IMG/VR virus record: IMGVR_UViG_3300045961_000035
Coordinates: 1-54,307 of that record
Reading direction: 5' to 3' (one strand)
Length of the DNA: 54,307 nt
From: a virus
In this document: positions 42,701 to 51,014 of the stretch, in pieces
How positions within the stretch are numbered: position 1 is the first letter of the stretch
How the letters are laid out: every line of letters begins with the position of its first letter
Notes under the pieces: generated by a model
Seen by the model: the letters and a program-made list of their open reading frames with translations, nothing else
Database searches by the model: none
What the model was told of the DNA's origin: nothing
Position numbers and translations under genes: made by a program

Positions 42701-45700
42701 ACACAAGTTGGTGGTGCCTTCTTTGCTGATGGCGCATTTATTGGCGCAAGACCAATGGTGAATGCCATCGGTGACATAGAGATGCTGATGGGCAAGCTTC
42801 GGTTTGCGTTCCCATCCGTTCAAGCTACGGCTACACAGGAGGAGTTTGATGCCATCATGCAGGACCCAGAGGTAAGAACCAGAGAGGTCAACGGCATGAA
42901 GATTCTTGGCTTGACCAAGGACGGCAATATATACATCAACCCCAGCGAGGCTTCGCTGGCTACGCCAATCCACGAGTTTGGTCACATCTGGATTGACTTC
43001 CTGCGCTCTAAGGAATCAGGCAAGAAGGGCACTGAGCTGCTTAATAAGGGGCTTGAGCTTGTCGAAGGAACGATGGAGCTTGATACGGCCAAGGCGAAGT
43101 ATGGAGACACGGAGCTAGCTAGAGAAGAAGCGCTTGTTGAATTGATGGCCACCAAGGGTGAGACCATCATCAATGCATCTAAGCGTTCCAAGTTTAAGTC
43201 TTGGCTTAATGGCGTGTTCAAGTACATCAAAGAAAGATTCACTACATCTAAGGACCTAAAGGTAGACGGCATCAAAGACCTTACGCTTGACGAGTTCATT
43301 GGCGTAGCTCTAGCTGACCTGTTCTCTGGCCAGCCAATCAACAACAAGTTCAGCCCGAGAAAGGCTGCCGAGTCTATGCGTGCTAGATACAGCGCGCAAG
43401 AGGACAACATCTACGACATAGTTGGAAAGGCAAGGGCTGAAGGTTTCAGGGATGTAACTATCGAAGCGTTTCTAAAGGAGCGTGGATACACGTCTGAAGA
43501 AATCAAGGGAGCCATGGAGATTCCGCTCGATGTGCTCGGCAACGTGCTTCCTGATGCGTTTAAAAACCTTGAGGGCGGGGCGGTAGTTGGTCAGAATTTA
43601 TTTAACAACATCAAAGAAAAGTTAAATAAGCTTGCTGCCAAGAAGAATAAAATCACCAAGAAGCCTGTATACAATAAGTTACAGCTTCGTGAAGAGACAA
43701 AGAATCTTCTGACTGCTACCGAAGAGTTCAAGGCTCAGACGGATGAGGTGAAGGCTAAGCTGATGCTTGACCTCGACAAGGCAATTGGCATCAAGTCAAG
43801 TAACGCAGCAATGCGTGAAGAGTTCAAGTCGCTGAGAGCTATGCTCTTGGACCGCAAGAAGACCAGAGATAATCTCGAGGCCATCAAACGTAAGGTGCGT
43901 GGCTTCATTCGCAAGTCATTGCCGCAGGGTGAGTACACCAAGGCTGATGTACTTAAGTTAATCCAGGCCGTTACCGACGCCAACTACGACAACCTGCCCG
44001 CAATAATGCAGCGCGTTGAGGGATACGTTAACGAGTACAACGTAGCCAAGGTAGAGCGAGACATCAAGAAACTTCTTGAGACCAAGACCACTAAGGTTGA
44101 GAGCGGTAGAAGAATGGGCACTACGACTATCCAGGTTCAGGATGCCATTGCTTCTATTAATGAGGAGCTTGTGAGTCCAGACATGGCGCCAGATAAGATA
44201 GCCGAAACCATGGAGCGCCAGCTTAAGGAGTTCGATGAATTGACTTCTGAATTCTCTCTCGACGAAGAGGATATAATGCGTGCTCAGGTTCTACAGATAG
44301 CCATGCTGTACAACGAGGCATCGCTGATGGAGAACAACGACCCGAACAAACTGGATACGTTGACGCAGGCTAAGACGCAGCTGGCTCAGCTCGTACTTGA
44401 GGGACGCTCAGCGTTTAAGGATGCGCTGTCTCGTCAGCATGAGATGTACAGACAGAACGTGAAGGACCTCATCGAATCTATCACGGGCAAGGTAGTTGAT
44501 GACGACATCACTACCAACGATGGGGCTGAGGAGTTTGTTAGAACGTCAGAGATTGAGCGAGCAAACGAGGAGGCCACTAAGTCAAGAGTCGCAAAGGCGT
44601 GGTCTTCATTTGTTGGCCAGCCGTTCACTAACTACTTTGATAAGACTGGTTCACTTCACACGCTGTTGTCGCGCATAACGGAGAACCTTACTGACCAGTT
44701 TGGCGGAAGAGTTCACGATATGGTATACGACAGACTCAAGCAATCAAGCATTGAGTTCGAGGGCAGGATGCAGAAGATGAACGCCATGATTGACAAGGCA
44801 GCCATCGACATCTTTGGAGAGAAGTACGACAGCGTTGTAAAGAACAACAAGGTAAAAGCTCCAGTCGACATCTTTAAGGATGAGGCAGCTGCCAAGAAGA
44901 TTATGGATGAGATGAAGACGGCAAGCTCAAAGCGTAAGACTGAGCTGAATGCTGAGCTTAACAAACTCCGTGTGTTCGAGCCGATGAGTCAAAACCAAAT
45001 CTACTACCTGTACAACCAATACAAAGACCCGGCTAACAGAACTGGCTTCGAGTCTAAGTTTGGAGACAACTACGTAGAGCTTATGGACAGGCTATTCAAC
45101 GAGGCTCTTGACCCAAGGGTAAAAGAATGGGCTGACTGGCAGGTAAACGTTTTGTACCCATCACTTTACCAGGACTACAACCCAGTATATCAGAATATAT
45201 TCCGCACCAATATGCCGTGGAATCCGAACTACGCTGGACGGATGTATCGTGAGTTTGAGGCTGACGATACCATGGCAATCACGCTGATGAATGATAAGGG
45301 CGAGTTCTCAAACATCCAGACGCCATCGTCTACGAAGCTTCGCAAGAAGAATAAGAATGCCATCAAGCTGATGGATGGTGATGGTGTGCTATCATCATAC
45401 CTTGGCGACATGGAATACTTCCGTGCATACGCGGAGAGTATCCGTGACATTGATAAGATGTTCAAGAACAAGGCTGTTCGCGAGTCAATCAAGAGGACTA
45501 CCGGGGAAGATGTGCTCAAGCTTATCGACAACAACATTAAGCTTGTTGGAACGAGAGGGATGAGTGCCGGAGAGGGCATGAAGCAAACTATGCTTGATAA
45601 TATATCAGCCAGATTCTCTAAGGCTGTGCTCATGGCTAACCCATCTCAGTTTGTCAAGCAGGCAACGTCTTTGTTTGCGTTCGCTAACCGCATTGGCTTT

Positions 45701-46777
45701 GAGAACTGGGCTAAGTACACAGCCAAGGCAACGCCAGACATGAAGAATCTTTGGAATGAGTTCATCGAGAATGCGCCACGCATTCAGAAGCGCTACAACC
45801 CGAAGGAGCTGACGGCCATCATTGGAACGTACAAGCAGGGACGAACTACGGACATAATGCCAAAGGATAAAGAAGGTAATCCAATCCTTAGAACGGCTGG
45901 AGAAGTATACGACAAGATGCTTGATGCCATGATGTGGCCTGTAATTCAGGGTGATAAGTTCTCGGCTATGGCTGGAGCAATGGGCAACTACCTGTACTAC
46001 AAGGAGTCGTTCTTTGCTTCCAATCCCAAGGCCACGGAACAAGAGGCCATCAAGTATGCGGCCGATAAGGTCAGCACCGAGATTGAGCAGACGCTTGGCT
46101 CATCCGATATTATCGACAAGGACTACTATCAAAACTCTGGCAACGCATTGTACCGTGCGTTCTCTGTACTTCAGAATGCGCCAAAGGCTATGATTCGTCA
46201 GATTGTTCCAGCGTACAGCGGCTTCTTTAAGAAGCTGGCAAAGATGGATAAAACGGCAGGACAGGGAACGCTCAAGCAAAACATTGAGACCATCTTCCTA
46301 TACCAATTCTTGGTACCCATGCTGTTCCAGTACGCGGTACTCGGATTTCCAGGTCTGCTTAGAGAGTGGAGAGAAGATGAGGACGATTACGAAATGGGTA
46401 TGGCCGCTCTGCTCGGACCGTTCACTGCGCTGTTCTTTGTTGGAGATATGCTTACCGCCGCACGCGACCTATTGCTTGACAAGCCGTGGGCTACAGATGC
46501 ACGCACTGCTCCGGGATGGGATATTCTATCTGATGCAACTAAGTCTGCTCAGAAGATAATGAATGCCAAGAGTGATGACGATGTATACGAGGCTATTGCA
46601 GACATGGGTTACGCAGCGTCAGCTGCCGCAGGACTTGGCCTCAAGAACATAAGCAGAATGGCTCAGAACATGGCTGAGGTAATCGACAGCGGTGCTAACG
46701 ATGCAGGAGAAGCGGTTCTAAGGTTGCTAAACTATTCAGACTACACCATTGAGGGACCAGACAGGAAAAAGAAGTAG
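39746..46777 (+). CDS. Giant internal virion protein with zincin and membrane segments, 2343 aa
   Basis: The N-terminus (LYDAIVSKGFYTKSYDDFVN) is a module common to large Bacteroidota phage virion proteins. An acidic linker spans about 540-620. Around residue 1075 is IHEFGHIWIDFLR, where HEFGH fits the HExxH metallopeptidase motif, and AREEALVELMA about 50 residues later supplies a candidate third Glu ligand. Long helices follow. Near residues 2180-2240 are two hydrophobic segments (FLVPMLFQYAVLGFPGLL and ALLGPFTALFFVGDML). The protein is probably ejected with DNA, the zincin acting on itself, other core proteins or host targets, and the hydrophobic part inserting in the host membrane. It ends one base before the tRNA. 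Confidence 0.75.
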   Translation: MNEELKKLYDAIVSKGFYTKSYDDFVNQYQDPAYRDKVFDVVTREGLYTRGREEFDTKYAATGLKKKEPSVSTSQEAAMEQPMETGSSELPKSAGVKVTTPTGQQATVQWGPTEFKASQDAPMYDMASLSDIVGNVDVTIDEATKQKISNVVGITGAVFNKIVNPQSNAAQALADAKKFADNTQTAYNVGALSAQISNNMADEVPDYERVAKLKQQLKNEQPKLLSSQLGAEAGDFFDMLAANPVTFLTEVLTTSATQMTGGAGAMTPEDLLYATALGLPTAGAGATAYMAGKNSLNAEMSSRILDALEERGVDVTNAEQLRTAMTNPELMMDVKSEIQAPATIVAALDAVSGGLAGRVGKPLVELAIQAGSGAVGEAGAQIAADGRITSPSAILTEMVAEIPGGLIETAFGAKTKDIARKTKVNQEINELETELSATDDPEVRGVLETALNAKRNEKNKIFTDYADFVNSLPEEEVARLNALNEEIVKVSNAINTVTSDIAGKALRDRRQSLLDEVAKIEETATPTQDAVQEQATDEGVLRPEQPEVGLQEMVEGDQEPEVVAEAGEEVVPQAVEEQELSDLRAIIGEPDGGEPRFRLSDSETIVNEADVEGITDVMNKMPAVQLEFQEPTGVETSIVSPIEQSKSTVKDITEEQASALTGRIEDYNGLPMVTGMSDILASGVVKDSMGNDMQVDGGLLFNVLGSNKDLAWAGVNEGGAQAQYDAAVRLYQSNKPLFDKAWTDGKLPNGHVPMAIMRMSNGAINSNEAVFRWILPTVESLPEKNRVNAMTPLIEAIDAKTKVSDDKIRAAANALKSDIEANNIKSVDELLKYVIEQAKQRAAGNEDTFTLPERSLLYEVMFSAEGVKKPNSKYIKTLFDGVDATNAKNFTSDAIYDAIGEESMKSLKQGSVVAIMGIDVLNGGIQKAQHNNYGFGPKGQAIAILQNPTHGIDVFPEWKAKASRVFKEKVKKTGEVVAPDMESIPTQVGGAFFADGAFIGARPMVNAIGDIEMLMGKLRFAFPSVQATATQEEFDAIMQDPEVRTREVNGMKILGLTKDGNIYINPSEASLATPIHEFGHIWIDFLRSKESGKKGTELLNKGLELVEGTMELDTAKAKYGDTELAREEALVELMATKGETIINASKRSKFKSWLNGVFKYIKERFTTSKDLKVDGIKDLTLDEFIGVALADLFSGQPINNKFSPRKAAESMRARYSAQEDNIYDIVGKARAEGFRDVTIEAFLKERGYTSEEIKGAMEIPLDVLGNVLPDAFKNLEGGAVVGQNLFNNIKEKLNKLAAKKNKITKKPVYNKLQLREETKNLLTATEEFKAQTDEVKAKLMLDLDKAIGIKSSNAAMREEFKSLRAMLLDRKKTRDNLEAIKRKVRGFIRKSLPQGEYTKADVLKLIQAVTDANYDNLPAIMQRVEGYVNEYNVAKVERDIKKLLETKTTKVESGRRMGTTTIQVQDAIASINEELVSPDMAPDKIAETMERQLKEFDELTSEFSLDEEDIMRAQVLQIAMLYNEASLMENNDPNKLDTLTQAKTQLAQLVLEGRSAFKDALSRQHEMYRQNVKDLIESITGKVVDDDITTNDGAEEFVRTSEIERANEEATKSRVAKAWSSFVGQPFTNYFDKTGSLHTLLSRITENLTDQFGGRVHDMVYDRLKQSSIEFEGRMQKMNAMIDKAAIDIFGEKYDSVVKNNKVKAPVDIFKDEAAAKKIMDEMKTASSKRKTELNAELNKLRVFEPMSQNQIYYLYNQYKDPANRTGFESKFGDNYVELMDRLFNEALDPRVKEWADWQVNVLYPSLYQDYNPVYQNIFRTNMPWNPNYAGRMYREFEADDTMAITLMNDKGEFSNIQTPSSTKLRKKNKNAIKLMDGDGVLSSYLGDMEYFRAYAESIRDIDKMFKNKAVRESIKRTTGEDVLKLIDNNIKLVGTRGMSAGEGMKQTMLDNISARFSKAVLMANPSQFVKQATSLFAFANRIGFENWAKYTAKATPDMKNLWNEFIENAPRIQKRYNPKELTAIIGTYKQGRTTDIMPKDKEGNPILRTAGEVYDKMLDAMMWPVIQGDKFSAMAGAMGNYLYYKESFFASNPKATEQEAIKYAADKVSTEIEQTLGSSDIIDKDYYQNSGNALYRAFSVLQNAPKAMIRQIVPAYSGFFKKLAKMDKTAGQGTLKQNIETIFLYQFLVPMLFQYAVLGFPGLLREWREDEDDYEMGMAALLGPFTALFFVGDMLTAARDLLLDKPWATDARTAPGWDILSDATKSAQKIMNAKSDDDVYEAIADMGYAASAAAGLGLKNISRMAQNMAEVIDSGANDAGEAVLRLLNYSDYTIEGPDRKKK

Positions 46778-46850
<73 letters not shown>

Positions 46851-46857
46851 TTGGCGG

Positions 46858-47229
46858 TTATTCCTTGATGAAGACGCCGTTGACGGTCTTACCCTTACGG
46901 TTCTTAATCTCGTCGTATGCTGCGTCCAAGCACTCACGTGCACTGAACCCGCACTGCATGGCTAGGATGATGAGGGTGACCAGTGAGTCACCAATGCCAT
47001 CCTTGATGGCGTCCTTCTTGCCGCGAGCGATGGCGGCCATGGTCTCACCGACCTCCTCCATAACCTTGAGAGCCTGAGCGTTTACGTTACCAGCTCCGTC
47101 GATGCCACGGTGGATAGCCCACTGCTCAACGTGAGCAACGAGCTCCGTCATTGATGGCTTAATCGGCTGTACTGTCTTTTTGATTTGCGGGTGCTCCCCG
47201 ATGTAGCTTAGGTGGTCTGCTGGTTTCAT
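46858..47229 (-). CDS. MazG-like nucleotide pyrophosphohydrolase, 123 aa
   Basis: Phage MazG proteins hydrolyse dNTPs or ppGpp to monophosphates. The pattern QALKVMEEVGETMAAIARGK, then DGIGDSLVTLIILAMQCG and CLDAAYDEIKNRKGKTVNG, has the EExxE...ExxD metal-binding layout of the all-alpha NTP-PPase family. Length fits a single-domain protein. It lies beside the tRNA and may act in nucleotide supply or starvation-signal control. Confidence 0.88.
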   Translation of the reverse strand: MKPADHLSYIGEHPQIKKTVQPIKPSMTELVAHVEQWAIHRGIDGAGNVNAQALKVMEEVGETMAAIARGKKDAIKDGIGDSLVTLIILAMQCGFSARECLDAAYDEIKNRKGKTVNGVFIKE

Positions 47230-47510
47230 TTGATTTCGTAGTGTGAATTGTAGGCGTCACCGAAGTCGGCGTAGTAGTCGGTGCCCTCGTACTTAGACGG
47301 AGCATTGTTGACGCGGTCGAACGGCATGCGGTAGTGCACTCCGGTCTCGAGGTCTTTAATCAGGTAGTAGGAGAAGTCGTCTACGACGAAGCCATCTCCA
47401 GATAGGACGAGCTGCTCGTCTACTACAATGTACACACGTCCGTCGACGGAGAACTTCTCTTTCTTTTGGTACTTTACCCTTGGCTCTCTAGCCCTCTGAC
47501 TCAAGTTCAT
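47226..47510 (-). CDS. Hypothetical protein, 94 aa
   Basis: A beta-rich 94-residue protein (KFSVDGRVYIVVDEQLVLSG, then SYYLIKDLETGVHYRMPFDR) of unknown function. ATGA overlap with the MazG gene; its start lies inside the preceding 40-residue gene. Confidence 0.6.
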   Translation of the reverse strand: MNLSQRAREPRVKYQKKEKFSVDGRVYIVVDEQLVLSGDGFVVDDFSYYLIKDLETGVHYRMPFDRVNNAPSKYEGTDYYADFGDAYNSHYEIK

Positions 47511-47610
47511 TGATGATGTCTTCTATATCTTGTTGTGTGATGTATCCCTTGCTCATAGCAATGTCCTTGGCCATGGCCAACGCCTTCTCAATCTTTTGTC
47601 TCGAGGTCAT
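47488..47610 (-). CDS. Small helical protein, 40 aa
   Basis: A 40-residue frame (MTSRQKIEKALAMAKDIAM, then ITQQDIEDIINELESEG) that starts inside the end of the HNH reading frame and overlaps the next gene by 23 bases. Likely two helices; function unknown. The HNH may have inserted just before it. Confidence 0.5.
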   Translation of the reverse strand: MTSRQKIEKALAMAKDIAMSKGYITQQDIEDIINELESEG

Positions 47611-48262
47611 ATTTGCTTCCTTTAATTAAATTATCAATCCACCAAAGCGGCTGTAAATTTTTGTAATTATTCAATGCCATCACATCATCTAATGTTTTGG
47701 CAGTGCTTATTGGGATTATATGGTCGATGTGCCAATCCCCGTAGTTGTCCCACGTCATGCCGTCCACAAACTTAGACTCAATATATTTTTTAAATTCGTC
47801 TCTAGAAATACCTATTGCCTTTGTTACGCTCTGGTTTTTAACAACATTTATATTTTTACAAATACAGCTAACTCTTGAGCGTATTGAACAGATTGCTCTA
47901 TAAACAGGGTCTTGCTGCTTCCGAATTCGCTCCGATTCATTTTTACGATTCCTATTCTTTATCCTATACTTCCTTGCATATTGCTTTATTTTTTCACAAT
48001 TTGCAATCTACCACTTCTTTCTAACTTGCTTTTCGTTTTCGGTCAATTCACGATTGCGTTTATATTCCTTAATTCTGTCGACGTTTGCTTCTTTCCATCT
48101 TTTTATTCTGTCCTTGTTTTTCTGCGAGTTTTTTTGCCTCCACTCTTTATTCTTCTGATTGGAGCATGCCCTGCAGTAAGAATGTTTACCGTCATGGCTT
48201 TTTGTGTTATTGGGGAATTCAATAAATGCTTTTTCAATTTTACAACTTACGCAGGTTTTCAT
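47588..48262 (-). pseudogene. HNH homing endonuclease interrupted by an in-frame TAG
   Basis: From ATG 48262 the frame encodes a zinc-ribbon start (MKTCVSCKIEK, YCRACSNQK) and runs to a single TAG at 48008-48010. The same frame then continues to TGA at 47588 with an intact HNH region (WDNYGDWHIDHIIPIST, then NLQPLWWIDNLIKG). The protein is a paralogue of the HNH at 16311-17027 along its length. No frameshift is present, so a single nonsense change inactivates it unless the TAG is read through. Local base composition is AT-rich like the other HNH gene. Confidence 0.8.
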
Positions 48263-48448
48263 GTACCCTTCGGCAGTTGCTCCGTTCTGGCCAATGATAT
48301 CCATTCGCCTGTTCATTTCTTCCTCATTCTCCTCCCACTCTTGTTGCCGAGCGTGGGCAGAGCAAGCACTTAACTTGCTGATTCTCTGGTCGACATGCTC
48401 TTGGCTATCGCCGAGGTCGTCCCAGTAAATAAATTTTTGGTCGTTCAT
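48008..48448 (-). CDS. Acidic protein fused in frame to the HNH N-terminus, 146 aa
   Basis: ATG 48448 overlaps the stop of the 30-residue gene in ATGA fashion. The first 62 residues (FIYWDDLGDSQEHVDQRISK, then QEWEENEEEMNRRMDII) are acidic and unrelated to HNH proteins. The frame then runs into the HNH start (GYMKTCVSC) and ends at the TAG. The original C-terminus of this gene was probably displaced when the HNH element inserted. Confidence 0.5.
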   Translation of the reverse strand: MNDQKFIYWDDLGDSQEHVDQRISKLSACSAHARQQEWEENEEEMNRRMDIIGQNGATAEGYMKTCVSCKIEKAFIEFPNNTKSHDGKHSYCRACSNQKNKEWRQKNSQKNKDRIKRWKEANVDRIKEYKRNRELTENEKQVRKKW

Positions 48449-48537
48449 TGGATGACTCTGTAAATCGTCAGCCAAATTAGAACATTAATACCAATTATCA
48501 AAATTAAGTTGAGCCGTTCTTGCTTTTCTTCAGACAT
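48445..48537 (-). CDS. Single-pass membrane mini-protein, 30 aa
   Basis: ATG 48537 (MSEEKQERLNLILIIGINVL) overlaps the phosphoesterase stop in TGATG fashion. A charged N-terminus precedes one hydrophobic segment reaching the C-terminus (WLTIYRVIQ). Function is unknown; it may modify a host membrane protein. Confidence 0.55.
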   Translation of the reverse strand: MSEEKQERLNLILIIGINVLIWLTIYRVIQ

Positions 48538-49568
48538 CAGAATATGTGTGTTAGTCGTGCAATCTGGCCGTGCTCCGGGTGGTGGATGTACCCCTCGATA
48601 GCCTTCGGATTGTGTTGGTATCCATTGCGGTGGTGCCACGAGTCGGTGCCGCTTGGGCTTCGTAAGCTTTCAACGGTGACCCCGATGTAATCCTTTGATG
48701 TCTTGTGGTGCACGTGGTGCGTGTACACGTACCTGTGCTTGGTGCTAGCCCAAGACACTGCCGCCTCCTGAGCCATCAGAAGCGGCAGGTCTTGAGACTT
48801 GGCGCCGTCACCGTGCGTGGTTCCAATTAAGTTGCTTCCGTATTGGAAGTACTTACGATGACTGATTGAACAGTCAAAGGTGACATTGGGGAGGGAGCGG
48901 AACCACGTCTTGATGACGTCTGCCAAGAAGAATCCGTTTGTGTAGTCGTGATTGGACGGGTTGTAGATGAAGTGTACGTCTGCTACCTGCACCAACTTCT
49001 CTATGATGTCAACATATAACTGCTTAGCAAACAGGAAGTTGTCGTACCACATGCCGTCTGTATCCTGTGGTGTGCCTGAGGTTGTAGTCCTACGTGGCGT
49101 GTCAATGTGCAGGATGTCGTTGCCGCCGACCAGTACAATCTTATCGATGTTGAATCCGCTGGCCTTCTCAAGGATACCTTCGACGCCCTCGATTACACGC
49201 TGCACTGCTATCTGAGAGTTGTACTCCTCGCCGGTCTCGAATGACGTGCTGAGCTTTCCTATGTGCACGTCGGCCGGGTCTATGACCAGGCAGTGCTTGT
49301 CGCCCTTCGTGCTTTCCCTTTTAATCGGCTCATACTTGGGAGCGTATTGGCTCATTTCTTCTATGAGCGTATCCTTAATGTCGTGCCAAGTGAGCTGAAC
49401 GCTCTCGTTCTTGACGTGCATGGAGAAGTTCTTCCCCTTATGCCAGTAGTGGTTTACGCTTTCGAATGGGACACCCTTGGCATCGCACTCCTCTTTCAGC
49501 GCCCTGTGTTGCTGTACTAAGTCGTACTCTTCTTTCTTTAGCCTTAGCCTAACTGTGTTTCTCGACAT
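48537..49568 (-). CDS. Calcineurin-like metallophosphoesterase, 343 aa
   Basis: The family hydrolyses phosphoesters using two metal ions. The motifs appear in order: DVH near 100-102, GGND 148-151, SNHD 205-208, THGD 251-254 and HHVHH 284-288. The first 85 residues form a separate N-terminal region with a helix (LRLKKEEYDLVQQHRALKEE). The protein could be a nuclease or nucleotide phosphatase in replication or repair; the target is unknown. It lies in the right-arm cluster with helicase and nuclease genes. Confidence 0.85.
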   Translation of the reverse strand: MSRNTVRLRLKKEEYDLVQQHRALKEECDAKGVPFESVNHYWHKGKNFSMHVKNESVQLTWHDIKDTLIEEMSQYAPKYEPIKRESTKGDKHCLVIDPADVHIGKLSTSFETGEEYNSQIAVQRVIEGVEGILEKASGFNIDKIVLVGGNDILHIDTPRRTTTSGTPQDTDGMWYDNFLFAKQLYVDIIEKLVQVADVHFIYNPSNHDYTNGFFLADVIKTWFRSLPNVTFDCSISHRKYFQYGSNLIGTTHGDGAKSQDLPLLMAQEAAVSWASTKHRYVYTHHVHHKTSKDYIGVTVESLRSPSGTDSWHHRNGYQHNPKAIEGYIHHPEHGQIARLTHIF

Positions 49569-49740
49569 CTTCTAGCGTTTCAAGTAGGTCGGACAACCTG
49601 ACGCAGATGTCCTCTATTGCGGCCACTGCGTCTTGTGTTTCTCCGTCCATTAACGCCTCATATAAATCATCAGTCATCGAGTTTATCTCGTGCATCAGAT
49701 AATTTATGCTTACAACTCTTTGACTTTTAAGCGGGTGCAT
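49549..49740 (-). CDS. Acidic helical protein, 63 aa
   Basis: A 63-residue acidic helical protein (DDLYEALMDGETQDAVAAIE) with its 3' end overlapping the phosphoesterase start by 20 bases. Function is unknown. Confidence 0.55.
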   Translation of the reverse strand: MHPLKSQRVVSINYLMHEINSMTDDLYEALMDGETQDAVAAIEDICVRLSDLLETLEDVEKHS

Positions 49741-49751
49741 GGGGCGTAGTT

Positions 49752-49982
49752 TTATTGGTCCATCGAAGATAGTAATCTATCTCCAATTTCTGAATCAATT
49801 TTCTTTATGTATGTGTAAATCTTTTTAGACTTGGACTTGACTTCTTGCTTTTCCTTCTTAGTGGAGTTCACTCCCATCCTTGTGTAGAGCATGCAGTCAA
49901 TCTGCAGAAGCTTGCTAATCTTACAGCGGTCGCACAGCTTGGCTGACATCAGCTTGTCAATTTGTTCAAAGTTGTAGTCCAT
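49752..49982 (-). CDS. Hypothetical Lys-rich protein, 76 aa
   Basis: Contains CDRCKISKLLQIDC near the N-terminus and a Lys-rich region (STKKEKQEVKSKSKKIYTYI). Three Cys residues could bind metal. It begins inside the end of the DnaA-like gene. Function is unknown. Confidence 0.55.
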   Translation of the reverse strand: MDYNFEQIDKLMSAKLCDRCKISKLLQIDCMLYTRMGVNSTKKEKQEVKSKSKKIYTYIKKIDSEIGDRLLSSMDQ

Positions 49983-50496
49983 TCATGAATCGATTTAGTT
50001 TCTCTTCGAATATACTAATCTTGCTTACTGGCACCTGCTGCTTCATTCTTTCCAGTACGTTATGAAACAATTCATAGTTTTCTGCCTGACGCTCAATTAG
50101 TTTCAGTTGCAAAGATAGTGAAGATACTTTATCGGAAAGCATTTCGTTTTCTGATTTGAGGATGGCATTGTCGGCGATGATGTCATCAGCAATCTCAGTT
50201 GTCATGTGCCCGGACTCAATCTTTTCCTTGAAGTACTTTACCACTCGCTCGTATTTCTCCTTGAACATCTTGTCGCTAGACAGCCACCCCTCTACGTTGC
50301 GAAGTCCGTGCATCACGGTAGCGTGGTCTCTGTTTACCTCCTCGCCAATCCTTGAAAGCGAGTAGTGGTAAGTGTCCTTAGCTATCTTGTAGTATATGTA
50401 CCTAGCCTCAACGTACTCTTTTCTCCTTGTCTTTAATCTTATGTCGAACTGAGTGATGTTAGTGACCATGTCAGCTAGTAATCTCAAGTGATTCAT
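49966..50496 (-). CDS. DnaA domain IV-like DNA-binding protein, 176 aa
   Basis: Residues 21-70 (TRRKEYVEARYIYYKIAKD, then YSLSRIGEEVNRDHATVMHG) match the C-terminal DNA-binding domain of DnaA, including the DHATVMHG signature (57-64; DHSTVLHA in bacteria). There is no AAA+ ATPase domain. The rest is a long coiled coil (residues about 100-150) that may dimerise it. It is probably a phage initiator, origin-binding protein or competitor of host DnaA. Its likely targets include the repeat region at 6.2-7.8 kb, though I see no exact TTATCCACA box there. Confidence 0.82.
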   Translation of the reverse strand: MNHLRLLADMVTNITQFDIRLKTRRKEYVEARYIYYKIAKDTYHYSLSRIGEEVNRDHATVMHGLRNVEGWLSSDKMFKEKYERVVKYFKEKIESGHMTTEIADDIIADNAILKSENEMLSDKVSSLSLQLKLIERQAENYELFHNVLERMKQQVPVSKISIFEEKLNRFMNGLQL

Positions 50497-50815
50497 TGAG
50501 TTGTCTATTTAAATTTATTAGGTCAAGATACTGGTCGACGTCAATGTATTTGATGTCAATAAAGCCAACCATGTTAGGGTCTATCCTGTCTATGAGCAGG
50601 CAAAAATAATATGTATCACCCCTATAATCTATGTGGATACCCCACTCTTTTGTGCCGTACTCCTCGTAGCCTATCTGGTAAATGGTGTTGTCTATCGACT
50701 CGCCGAGTGATTCGGCCAGCTCGTATGGAATGCCTCGCACAAACTCATTGAACTCGTCAGTGAGGAAGTACTCGTTATCCTCTAAAAACTTCTGTCTTGC
50801 ATCCATGTTCTTCAA
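50471..50815 (-). CDS. Hypothetical protein, 114 aa
   Basis: An acidic protein (YELAESLGESIDNTIYQIGY, then WGIHIDYRGDTYYFCLLID) with no recognised domain. ATG 50815 overlaps the VRR-NUC gene by 41 bases; ATG 50806 is an alternative start. Function is unknown. Confidence 0.55.
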   Translation of the reverse strand: MKNMDARQKFLEDNEYFLTDEFNEFVRGIPYELAESLGESIDNTIYQIGYEEYGTKEWGIHIDYRGDTYYFCLLIDRIDPNMVGFIDIKYIDVDQYLDLINLNRQLNESLEITS

Positions 50816-51014
50816 GCTCTTTTAATCTGTATTTCTGAAGCTCAGAAACTTTCCCGTCCGGGCGCTTCACTTCAGAGAACAGAACGCCAGAGCCTGGTGG
50901 TATAGCAACAAGGTCAGGGATGCCGTTCTTATTTGTCTTAATAAGTTTAATGACGTAGTATCCTTCAGCTTCAAGCTGTTTGATTCTCTTGGCTTGTATC
51001 TGTTGCTCCGTCAT
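50775..51014 (-). CDS. VRR-NUC domain nuclease, 79 aa
   Basis: VRR-NUC proteins are PD-(D/E)XK nucleases, often Holliday-junction or repair enzymes. The core is GIPDLVAIPPGSGVLFSEVK, with D34, E48 and K50 as the catalytic triad, and LQKYRLKELEEHG after it with Q60 as the conserved polar residue. The standalone size of about 80 is typical in phages. The ATGA overlap with the helicase gene suggests they act together. Confidence 0.9.
   Translation of the reverse strand: MTEQQIQAKRIKQLEAEGYYVIKLIKTNKNGIPDLVAIPPGSGVLFSEVKRPDGKVSELQKYRLKELEEHGCKTEVFRG

Noticed and set aside
47912-48373. 153-codon plus-strand frame with very hydrophobic translation
   Set aside because: It is antisense to the Lys-rich HNH sequence. 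Complement of Lys codons gives Phe and Leu, which explains the false membrane protein.
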